Shown one piece after another: positions 1-5,431 of a DNA stretch of 5,431 bases (position 1 is the first letter of the stretch; every line of letters starts with the position of its first letter). Source of the DNA: Ignavibacteria bacterium (lineage in GTDB: Bacteria > Bacteroidota > Ignavibacteria > Ignavibacteriales > Ignavibacteriaceae); assembly GCA_030648225.1 (NCBI GenBank), contig JAUSIA010000459.1, forward strand, positions 1 through 5,431. The letters run 5' to 3'. A program made the position numbers and the translations under genes. Below the pieces are notes generated by a model. It was not told the DNA's origin. It saw only the letters and a program-made list of their open reading frames with translations, and did not search any database.

Positions 1-78
1 ATCATGTATAGCCTGAGCAAAAATATAATTGAATGACAAAGAAAGAACCAATAATGATGTTCGTATTAAAGATTTCAT
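1..78 (-). CDS. Exported protein, N-terminal fragment (signal peptide only)
   Basis: The first 26 codons of a gene that runs off the left edge of the window. The ATG at 78-76 is preceded by a perfect AAGGAG Shine-Dalgarno sequence (90-85) with a 6-nt spacer, which fixes the start. The peptide has a signal-peptide layout: a short basic n-region (MKSLIR), a hydrophobic core (residues 7-20, rich in Leu, Ser and Phe) and an Ala-Gln-Ala end. Cleavage after Ala21 would leave Gln at the new N-terminus. This fits the known tendency of Bacteroidota signal peptidase I substrates to begin with Gln, which then cyclises to pyroglutamate. Cleavage after Ala23 (AQA) is the alternative. There is no lipobox Cys, so a lipoprotein is unlikely. 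The mature protein is not visible and no function can be assigned. The gap to the BON-like frame upstream is 104 nt, and no convincing promoter was seen in it. Confidence 0.8.
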   Translation of the reverse strand, partial: MKSLIRTSLLVLSLSFNYIFAQAIHD

Positions 79-84
79 TTTTAA

Positions 85-90
85 CTCCTT
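85..90 (-). promoter_or_regulatory. Shine-Dalgarno site of the left-edge exported protein
   Basis: AAGGAG on the minus strand, 6 nt before the ATG at 78-76. Strong SD sites are uncommon in classical Bacteroidales and Flavobacteriia, so a perfect one is mild evidence for a deeper-branching lineage such as Ignavibacteria. It also supports this short truncated reading frame as a real gene start. Confidence 0.75.
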
Positions 91-182
91 TATTGAAAAT
101 CTTTGTTATAGTAACCGCAATTACAAAATAAGGGACAATTATTTGATCATGAAGTAATTAAATACACTGAGAAGAAGAAAAT

Positions 183-381
183 TTATTCTGCATTGGAATT
201 AGACTTTACTTCAAGATTATTATTTACCTTTGTAACTTCGGACATGTCAGAAATATTACCTGTTATCTCTCCTTTAACTTCATCAGAGGAAACGGTTCCT
301 TCAACGGTTACTTCCCCATCTTTAACAAATACAATAAACTCTTTTCATTAAATTTTTTAAATGAATTTCATTACTATTCAA
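183..381 (-). pseudogene. BON-domain protein, apparently frameshifted or a relic
   Basis: The minus-strand frame 344-183 (stop TAA at 185-183) encodes KEFIVFVKDGEVTVEGTV at its start and KVNNNLEV near its end. This is the BON-domain pattern: hydrophobic-x-V-x-DG-x-V-T-hydrophobic-x-G-x-V, a helix, then V-x-x-V-x-N-x-L-x-V. BON domains are small membrane- or phospholipid-associated modules of periplasmic and outer-membrane proteins. The frame has no good start, because TGA (347-345) directly precedes it. In the neighbouring frame a TTG at 381-379 sits 7 nt after AGGAG (393-389) and reads through an ATG-AAA to the A4 run at 345-342. Dropping one A there would join the two frames into about 65 residues. 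This could be a decayed gene, an assembly error or a translational frameshift. No signal peptide is visible. The usual Gly of the second half is replaced (DMSEV). Apart from this fragment, 96-522 holds only T-rich and weakly structured DNA. Confidence 0.5.
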
Positions 382-522
382 TTTATTTCTCCTATCATTA
401 CGTTTCACTTAATAATAGAAGAATCCTCCCCATTTAGCAATTGCGCAGAATAGACTGGTGTTTTAAACCAAATGATGATGTGGTTTTAAAAAAGAAAAAT
501 GAAAAAGAGATGTCAGGTTTAG

Positions 523-595
523 TGGGCAGAGACGGAATCGAACCGCCGACACAAGGATTTTCAGTCCTTTGCTCTACCGACTGAGCTATCTGCCC
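523..595 (-). tRNA. tRNA-Phe (anticodon GAA)
   Basis: A complete 73-nt cloverleaf on the minus strand. The acceptor stem pairs GGGCAGA (595-589) with TCTGCCC (530-524), and the discriminator base is A (523). The D stem is GCTC/GAGC. The anticodon stem AAGGA/TCCTT encloses the loop CTGAAAA, with anticodon GAA at 562-560. The variable loop is 5 nt. The T stem GGCGG/CCGTC contains one G-T pair and closes the loop TTCGATT. The 3' CCA is not encoded: the next bases are CTA, so a CCA-adding enzyme is needed. It delivers phenylalanine to UUU and UUC codons. A candidate promoter lies 15 nt upstream. No clear hairpin terminator follows, only a pyrimidine/T-rich tract at 510-488. Confidence 0.97.
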
Positions 596-602
596 TTAAA
601 AA

Positions 603-639
603 TTGAGTTCAAAAATAAAATATTTTATCCTAAACTCAA
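603..639. repeat. Nested inverted repeat between glmS and tRNA-Phe
   Basis: Outer arms TTGAGTT (603-609) and AACTCAA (633-639) pair over 7 bp. Between them lies the perfect 14-bp palindrome ATAAAATATTTTAT (615-628). On the minus strand the outer arm is followed by five T residues (602-598), so the structure could act as a weak terminator for glmS, 129 nt after its stop. Because it also contains the promoter-like motif and ends only 7 nt before the tRNA, either or both roles are possible. The low GC content makes the hairpin weak. Confidence 0.45.
610..639 (-). promoter_or_regulatory. Candidate Bacteroidota-type promoter of tRNA-Phe
   Basis: On the minus strand TTG (639-637) is followed after exactly 19 nt by TATTTTTG (617-610). 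This matches the TTG / TAnnTTTG arrangement (-33 and -7 elements) described for the Bacteroides primary sigma factor. Transcription would start around 605-602, a few bases before the mature tRNA 5' end at 595. The element is embedded in a nested palindrome: outer arms 603-609 and 633-639, inner perfect palindrome 615-628. AT-rich sequence produces such motifs by chance, but the spacing and position are right for the tRNA. Confidence 0.5.
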
Positions 640-767
640 AAATCTCTCTAATAATTTCTTAGGTGAAAAAGAATGGATTTGCTTCTTGTGAGTTTATTTA
701 TTGAACAAATTTTAATGACCTGAAGAACCAGAAAGTTACCGCAGATGTATCTAACAGAAAAACTTTT

Positions 768-2600
768 TTATTCTACAGTAACACTCTTTGCAAGATTTCT
801 TGGCTGATCAACATTTAATCCTTTTTTAACAGCAATGTGATATGCTAGAAGCTGCAGAGGTATTACTGTAAGAATAGGCATGAGCATTCTTATCGTTGAA
901 GGGATTTTTATTACATAATCAACGAGTTCATCAATTCCGTTATCGTTATCTGTAGCGATTGCAATTATTCTTCCGCCTCTTGCCTTAACTTCCTCAATGT
1001 TGCTTATTATTTTATCATAAGTTGAATCTTTGGGGGCAATAAATACAACCGGCATATTCTCATCAATAAGCGCAATTGGTCCGTGCTTCATTTCTGCGGC
1101 AGGATAACCTTCGGCATGTATGTAAGAAATTTCTTTAAGTTTTAAAGCACCTTCCAATGCAACAGGGAAATTATAACCTCTTCCAAGATAAAGGAAATTG
1201 GTAGAATCTTTAAATTCATTTGCAATTATTTCAATATGATCATTCAATTTCAAAATAGCATTTATCTTATCAGGCAAAGCCATTAATTCTTCGGCGATAG
1301 ATCTACCATCTGCCTGGCTCATATTTTTTCTTCTTGCAATTAATAAAGTTATCAATGCAAGAACAACCAGCTGAGATGTAAAAGCTTTAGTGGAGGCTAC
1401 ACCAATTTCAGGACCAGCGTGTGTATAAACTCCAGCCATTGTTCCTCTTGCTATTGAACTACCGACAACATTACAAATCCCTAATACGAGAGCACCTTTA
1501 AGTTTTGCTTCATACAAAGCAGCAAGTGTATCTGCAGTTTCTCCGCTCTGAGAAATAAATATTATAGCATCATCCTGATTTATAACAGCATTACGATACC
1601 GAAATTCTGATGCATACTCAACTTCAGTTGGAATTCTGCAGAACTGCTCGAACATATACTCACCAACCAAACCTGCATGCCATGATGTTCCGCAAGCAGT
1701 AATAATAATTCTTTTAGAGTTTACTAATCTCCCAACAACATCTGTTAATCCGCCAAGAATAGAAGTTCCTTTATCATAAAGAATTCTTCCTCTCATTGAA
1801 TTATTTATAGTCTCAGGCTGTTCCATAATTTCTTTCAGCATAAAGTGAGGAAAGCCGCCTTTATCTATTTCATCAAGCGTCATACTTATTTCGTGAACTT
1901 CTTTTTCTATCTCGGCATCTGAAATTGTCTTTGCAATGAATTTATCTTTATAAACTTCAACAAGCTCCCCATCTTCAAGATAAATTACCTGCTTTGTGTG
2001 AGCAAGAATAGCTGATACATCTGAAGCAACAAAGTTTTCATTATCTCCAAGTCCGATTACTAAGGGAGAACCTTTTCTTGCAGCTACAATTTTATCCGGT
2101 TCATTTTCATAGATAACTGCAATACCATAAGTCCCTTCGACTTCGGTTAAAGCAAGCCTCACAGCTTTAAACAATGGGTAACCTTTTTTAAGAAAACTGT
2201 CAATTAAATGTGGAAGAACTTCCGAATCGGTTTCTGTCAGGAATTCATAACCAAGCTTTTCAAGTCCTTTTTTAAGAGTGCGGAAGTTTTCAATTATTCC
2301 ATTATGGATTACAAATAAATTCCTGGAAGAATTAAAATGCGGATGTGCATTAATTTCATTTGGTACCCCATGTGTTGCCCACCTTGTATGTCCAATTCCT
2401 ATTTTACCAGATAAGTTTGATTTTTCAATTCTTTCCTCTAAGAGAGAAACTTTTCCTTTATTCTTTATTACAACTGAGTTACCATTTGATAAAATACCTA
2501 TGCCTGCAGAATCATATCCGCGATATTCAAGTCTTTTAAGACCATTAATAAGAATAGGGACACTATTTTTTTCACCGATATAACCGATAATACCGCACAT
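768..2600 (-). CDS. glmS: Glutamine--fructose-6-phosphate aminotransferase (isomerizing), GlmS
   Basis: A cytoplasmic enzyme making glucosamine-6-phosphate and glutamate from fructose-6-phosphate and glutamine, the entry step to UDP-GlcNAc for peptidoglycan and lipopolysaccharide. The 610 aa match the usual length (609 in E. coli). Residues 1-240 form the class II glutaminase domain: Cys2 becomes the N-terminal nucleophile after Met removal, with YRGYDSAG (26-33), HTRWATHG (71-78, Arg74), the oxyanion-hole pair Asn100-Gly101 and ETDSE (123-127). Two SIS sugar-isomerase domains follow: CGTS (303-306) and SQSGET (350-355) in the first, and LGRG (472-475), Glu490 and MKHGP with His506 in the second. 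The invariant tail QPRNLAKSVTVE carries Lys605, which forms the fructose-6-phosphate Schiff base. All catalytic residues are present. The ATG start puts Cys at position 2 and has AAGGTG (2610-2605) 4 nt upstream. The 5' region is too short for a glmS ribozyme. Confidence 0.98.
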   Translation of the reverse strand: MCGIIGYIGEKNSVPILINGLKRLEYRGYDSAGIGILSNGNSVVIKNKGKVSLLEERIEKSNLSGKIGIGHTRWATHGVPNEINAHPHFNSSRNLFVIHNGIIENFRTLKKGLEKLGYEFLTETDSEVLPHLIDSFLKKGYPLFKAVRLALTEVEGTYGIAVIYENEPDKIVAARKGSPLVIGLGDNENFVASDVSAILAHTKQVIYLEDGELVEVYKDKFIAKTISDAEIEKEVHEISMTLDEIDKGGFPHFMLKEIMEQPETINNSMRGRILYDKGTSILGGLTDVVGRLVNSKRIIITACGTSWHAGLVGEYMFEQFCRIPTEVEYASEFRYRNAVINQDDAIIFISQSGETADTLAALYEAKLKGALVLGICNVVGSSIARGTMAGVYTHAGPEIGVASTKAFTSQLVVLALITLLIARRKNMSQADGRSIAEELMALPDKINAILKLNDHIEIIANEFKDSTNFLYLGRGYNFPVALEGALKLKEISYIHAEGYPAAEMKHGPIALIDENMPVVFIAPKDSTYDKIISNIEEVKARGGRIIAIATDNDNGIDELVDYVIKIPSTIRMLMPILTVIPLQLLAYHIAVKKGLNVDQPRNLAKSVTVE

Positions 2601-2604
2601 TTTT

Positions 2605-2610
2605 CACCTT
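2605..2610 (-). promoter_or_regulatory. Shine-Dalgarno site of glmS
   Basis: AAGGTG on the minus strand, separated by AAAA from the ATG at 2600-2598. It agrees with the start required by the enzyme, where Cys must directly follow the initiator Met. Confidence 0.6.
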
Positions 2611-2630
2611 ATTATAAATTGAAGACTTGT

Positions 2631-2665
2631 AAATAAAACAAAAATAATGCCTTCAAAAAGGCATT
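2631..2665 (-). terminator. Intrinsic terminator after the T9SS surface protein gene
   Basis: On the minus strand AATGCCTT (2665-2658) and AAGGCATT (2653-2646) form a perfect 8-bp stem with the 4-nt loop TTTG. The T-rich tail ATTTTTGTTTTATTT (2645-2631) follows at once. It begins 57 nt after the stop codon of the large upstream gene. It should end that transcript and uncouple it from glmS. Confidence 0.8.
2639..2646 (-). promoter_or_regulatory. Candidate -7 promoter element of glmS
   Basis: TATTTTTG on the minus strand matches TAnnTTTG, the Bacteroidota -7 consensus, and is the same octamer as the one before tRNA-Phe. At the matching -33 distance (2668-2666) the sequence is TTA rather than TTG, so the upstream element is imperfect. 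Transcription would begin near 2634-2631 and give a leader of about 30 nt. glmS needs a promoter here because a terminator separates it from the upstream gene. A TATAAT at 2616-2611 is an alternative, but it would place the transcription start at or past the ribosome-binding site. Confidence 0.35.
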
Positions 2666-2721
2666 TAATACATCAATATTAAAGATGTGATTATGAAAGC
2701 TTTACCGAAATGAGAAAATAA

Positions 2722-3012
2722 CTATTTAACTTTAGCCAATTTTTGAGTTACAGTTTTCACTACATCATCATTTTTATAGATGACTTTATAAAAATAAAGT
2801 CCATTGGCAATTTCATCTCCATCATGATCTCTTCCATCCCAATAAATTTTATTGAAACCAACTTGCAAAATAGAAGAAGGAATATCTAATTCTTTTATCA
2901 TTCTCCCAGCAATTGTGTAAACTTTTATCCTAAGCTCATCCGGAACATCAGTTCCTCTCAATTCGAAAGTAAAATGAGTATCATCTCCAAATGGATTGGG
3001 GAAATTATAAAC
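2722..3012 (-). other. T9SS type A C-terminal sorting domain
   Basis: The last 96 residues of the large surface protein. They have the family landmarks in order: a VYNFPNPF entry motif followed by Thr and alternating hydrophobic residues (HFTFEL), IKVYTIAGRMIKEL as the second strand pair, YWDGRD then GD-x-x-ANG-x-Y-x-Y in the middle, and a final strand ending in Lys-Val-Lys. In the known system this domain directs export through the T9SS outer-membrane channel and is removed or replaced by the PorU sortase. Confidence 0.9.
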
Positions 3013-5431
3013 ATCTCTCAAATCAGAGTTATTATATACATTGAATGAAATTGTATAACCATTATTATCAAAAGGATTAAGGGAAGCATCCTTTGCAAAG
3101 ATTTTGAGAGTATGTTCTCCATCTTGAGTAATATTAGGAGTCCATGTAACAACTGCTGCAGAATTGGGGTAAGGAATATAATCAAACTCTAAAGTGTCTG
3201 GTATAAAAGCAATAGGCTCATTATCAAAAGAAATTGTAAAGAGCGATTCTGTTAAAGGTAAGGGGCCATTATCTTCCAGAGTAATTACAACTTCAGGTTG
3301 AGAAGAAACAATATCTCCATCCAGAATTTCTTCACCATCAAAAGTAATAGTGAAAGCAGGTTTTACAGAATCACGTGCAACAAAAAAATCATTTTCGATC
3401 AGGTTATTATAAGTGAAATACTCCTGTACAGGATTTGAAGCTATAGTTTTTATTTTTGTTTCAAAAATAATTGTGTCAGTTTCAATGGTTTGGTCTATTA
3501 CTTTGTATGAGTCCGGCTGAACAGATATATATTTTGTGAAGAAGATAGAATCTCCATCATTCATATAAAAATCAAGTTTCAAGCTATCTACAGGGATATA
3601 TCCAAAATTATAAACCTTCAGATTCATGTTTACATCAATTCCCTGCAGCATTGAATCCGGCGCAAAAGTCATATCTTTAGGTATCATTGATATTTCAGGC
3701 AGATAATCATAATTGACCTGTAATGAATTGAACTTCATCGGTTCCCCCGCTCCAAATGAAGAGTCAACTAAATCAAAATTCAATTTTAAATAATTAAATT
3801 CATTAGCATACAAATCAGTTAAAGAAAGATTAGGTTGAATTATGGTGTCCAATATTTCCCAATTACCAGAACTTTTACTTTTTCCCCATAAGTATGCTTT
3901 ATATGTTCCGTTAGAATTAGTCTGATCAATCTCAAACTGAAGATCATACCATTGTGAAGCCGGACCAATTTCCTGAGAAGTTATTTCTCCGTGTGCCTCT
4001 ATATAAGTACCACTATACTTGAAGAAACCTGGGTTATAAGGATTATTGCCTGGACGGAATGCTGTAAAATAAACAAAATTATTACTATGATCATAAGCAA
4101 TAGCATAATAATCTTTTGTTGGATTTGAATATATCCATTCTTCTTCAAATACTCCATCAGATAAACGATATCTTCTTAATTCCGCAGCATTATAATTTTC
4201 ATATATTATAGCATAACCGTTTATTATAAAAAAACTTGAGACTCTTCGCATTGCTGATCCATTAAAAACAATATCCTCTCCAATTTTTGACCAGTTATTT
4301 GAAGGATCAAAGGTTCTAAGGACAAATTTATTTGGATAAAGATCAGTGCCTACCGCTAAGTTATATATATGTTCTCCATCAGAATATAAAAATACTCCCC
4401 CTATTTGAGTGGGACTACTTATAGTTAATAAGAGACTATCATTCACAGAAACCCTGGTCGTATCTCCAGTCTCAGGATCTATTTGTAATAAACTATTCAG
4501 TAAACCAGTACAAGTATATAAATATCCTGAATGATACATTAAATGACTATATATATATACTGAAAGATTAGGGCTTGCTCCATAATTATGACCAGCTACT
4601 GTACCGTTTTGACCAGTACCAATTCTGTAAATTTTGGATTCTGCACCATTCGTAAATTCAGGCAAGTGCCCAAAATAAAAATAGGTGCCATCAGTTGTGA
4701 AAGTCGAGGGTTGAGTTGAATCATTAGGGATAGAAAACATAATGGAATCAAGGAAAAATCTTGAATCAGGATGTGGGGGCTTTAATTCAGTATTCAATAT
4801 AAGACTATTTAATTGATCCGAATAATCAATATTGTTCAAATTAAAAAGCTGAAGATGCTTTTTTTGGGATAAATAACCAAAGCCATCTTTATCAGTTACT
4901 GTAAATATTTTTATCGGACTGGTATTCGTATCAATAGCATCATATATAACAGCTCTCCAAAAATATTCTCCGGGAGCTATTGATTCTGTTTGCCATTTTA
5001 CTATGCCATCTACAGGATTAAGAACAGGTGACTGAATTAAAACAGCTCCAGAATTAAACTCAGAAGAATTATTAATCTGAATCAAGTAATTAAAACTTCT
5101 CTCAAAGTAGAATCCTATATCTGATAAAACAAAATCAATTTTTCCACTATCATCAAAATAACCATTCACCGGTTTGATTATATTGGGTTCTCCAAAATCA
5201 AATACCGAAAAACTTGCTGAGGCAATATTATCGGAATGATCAATCTCATCAATAATATCCTTTTCATTTATATGAACTATCAAATCATACAGCCCTGCTT
5301 CTCCAGGAACCCACTGAAAGCTTAAACTGGTATTTTGACCGAAGCTTGGGAGTTTCACTTCACCTATCAGATTTGATATATCGGGAATATTCTTAAATAA
5401 TTCAACAGTAACGGAATCACCAGGAAAAATT
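2722..5431 (-). CDS. Large multidomain T9SS-secreted surface protein, 5' end outside the window
   Basis: The frame stays open to the right edge: 902 residues are visible, stop TAG at 2724-2722. Numbering from the edge, residues 1-75 resemble a CARDB adhesion domain (FPGDSVTVELF; a G-x-Y-x-hydrophobic strand; IDEIDHSDN). Residues 80-178 form an Ig/Fn3-like module (PNIIKPVNG, EYFWRAVIYD). Residues 235-475 look like a beta-propeller, with recurrent aromatic strands such as DGTYFYFG, DGEHIYNL and NFVYFTAF. Residues 585-685 are a second CARDB-like domain and 686-800 another Ig-like domain (FDGEEILDGD). Residues 807-902 are a type A T9SS sorting domain (YNFPNPF, YWDGRDHDGD, GLYFYKV, basic end KLAKVK). 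The protein should cross the outer membrane by T9SS and be released or anchored. The order of the last modules resembles C25-peptidase (gingipain/PorU-like) proteins of Ignavibacteria, but no catalytic domain is visible, so an adhesin is equally possible. A terminator follows the stop. Confidence 0.85.
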   Translation of the reverse strand, partial: IFPGDSVTVELFKNIPDISNLIGEVKLPSFGQNTSLSFQWVPGEAGLYDLIVHINEKDIIDEIDHSDNIASASFSVFDFGEPNIIKPVNGYFDDSGKIDFVLSDIGFYFERSFNYLIQINNSSEFNSGAVLIQSPVLNPVDGIVKWQTESIAPGEYFWRAVIYDAIDTNTSPIKIFTVTDKDGFGYLSQKKHLQLFNLNNIDYSDQLNSLILNTELKPPHPDSRFFLDSIMFSIPNDSTQPSTFTTDGTYFYFGHLPEFTNGAESKIYRIGTGQNGTVAGHNYGASPNLSVYIYSHLMYHSGYLYTCTGLLNSLLQIDPETGDTTRVSVNDSLLLTISSPTQIGGVFLYSDGEHIYNLAVGTDLYPNKFVLRTFDPSNNWSKIGEDIVFNGSAMRRVSSFFIINGYAIIYENYNAAELRRYRLSDGVFEEEWIYSNPTKDYYAIAYDHSNNFVYFTAFRPGNNPYNPGFFKYSGTYIEAHGEITSQEIGPASQWYDLQFEIDQTNSNGTYKAYLWGKSKSSGNWEILDTIIQPNLSLTDLYANEFNYLKLNFDLVDSSFGAGEPMKFNSLQVNYDYLPEISMIPKDMTFAPDSMLQGIDVNMNLKVYNFGYIPVDSLKLDFYMNDGDSIFFTKYISVQPDSYKVIDQTIETDTIIFETKIKTIASNPVQEYFTYNNLIENDFFVARDSVKPAFTITFDGEEILDGDIVSSQPEVVITLEDNGPLPLTESLFTISFDNEPIAFIPDTLEFDYIPYPNSAAVVTWTPNITQDGEHTLKIFAKDASLNPFDNNGYTISFNVYNNSDLRDVYNFPNPFGDDTHFTFELRGTDVPDELRIKVYTIAGRMIKELDIPSSILQVGFNKIYWDGRDHDGDEIANGLYFYKVIYKNDDVVKTVTQKLAKVK

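Noticed and set aside
461..491. Stem-loop TTTTAAACCA / TGGTTTTAAAA as the terminator of tRNA-Phe
   Set aside because: The T-rich tract precedes the stem on the minus strand rather than following it, and the GC-containing part is only AAACCA/TGGTTT with a 10-nt loop.
523..595. tRNA-Phe as the attachment site of an integrated element
   Set aside because: No copy of the tRNA 3' end and no integrase or phage-like gene is visible in the window.
2278..2583. Plus-strand open frame of 101 codons
   Set aside because: It lies entirely antisense to the glutaminase domain of glmS, which is well conserved on the other strand. It has no recognisable domain or ribosome-binding site and is a shadow frame.
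2611..2616. TATAAT as the glmS -10 box
   Set aside because: Transcription would begin at or after the Shine-Dalgarno site, giving an almost leaderless message, and no well-spaced TTGACA-like element is present (TTGTTT lies 19 nt upstream).
2670..2688. Hairpin ACATC / GATGT beside the terminator
   Set aside because: A 5-bp stem with a 9-nt AT-rich loop is expected by chance in this base composition and is not followed by a T-tract.
2601..2721. A glmS ribozyme or riboswitch in the glmS 5' region
   Set aside because: Only about 30 nt separate the terminator from the start codon, too little for the ribozyme, which is a Firmicutes-type element.
5356..5358. GTG as the start codon of the large surface protein
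   Set aside because: The frame stays open to the window edge, and the 24 residues before this GTG continue a CARDB-like domain (FPGDSVTVELF). It is an internal Val codon.

Overview
The window looks like chromosomal DNA from a low-GC bacterium of the Bacteroidota/Chlorobiota/Ignavibacteriota group, most likely an Ignavibacteria-like lineage. The main reason is the large protein at the right, which ends in a typical type IX secretion (T9SS) C-terminal sorting domain. A second reason is the signal peptide at the left edge, which puts Gln right after the probable cleavage site, as is usual in this group. Shine-Dalgarno-like sequences stand before both visible start codons, and two motifs fit the Bacteroidota-type promoter (TTG about 19 nt before TAnnTTTG). 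The taxon is inferred, not proven.

Every supported gene is on the minus strand. From right to left (the direction of transcription): (1) 5431-2722, the C-terminal 902 residues of a very large secreted multidomain protein whose start lies outside the window; (2) 2665-2631, a clear intrinsic terminator, whose T-rich tail overlaps a candidate promoter for the next gene; (3) 2600-768, a complete glmS (glucosamine-6-phosphate synthase, 610 aa); (4) 639-610, a candidate promoter in a nested palindrome, followed by (5) tRNA-Phe(GAA) at 595-523; (6) 381-183, a BON-domain reading frame that seems broken by one extra base; (7) 78-1, the first 26 codons of an exported protein that continues beyond the left edge.

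The genes do not look like one functional operon. A terminator separates the surface protein from glmS, the tRNA has its own likely promoter, and the left edge begins another exported product. glmS supplies glucosamine-6-phosphate for cell-wall and lipopolysaccharide amino sugars, while the flanking genes encode envelope or secreted proteins. No mobile element, CRISPR array or defence system is visible. The least ordinary parts are the BON relic, the two promoter/hairpin overlaps, and the propeller-like segment within a protein whose C-terminal part resembles C25-peptidase-type T9SS cargo.
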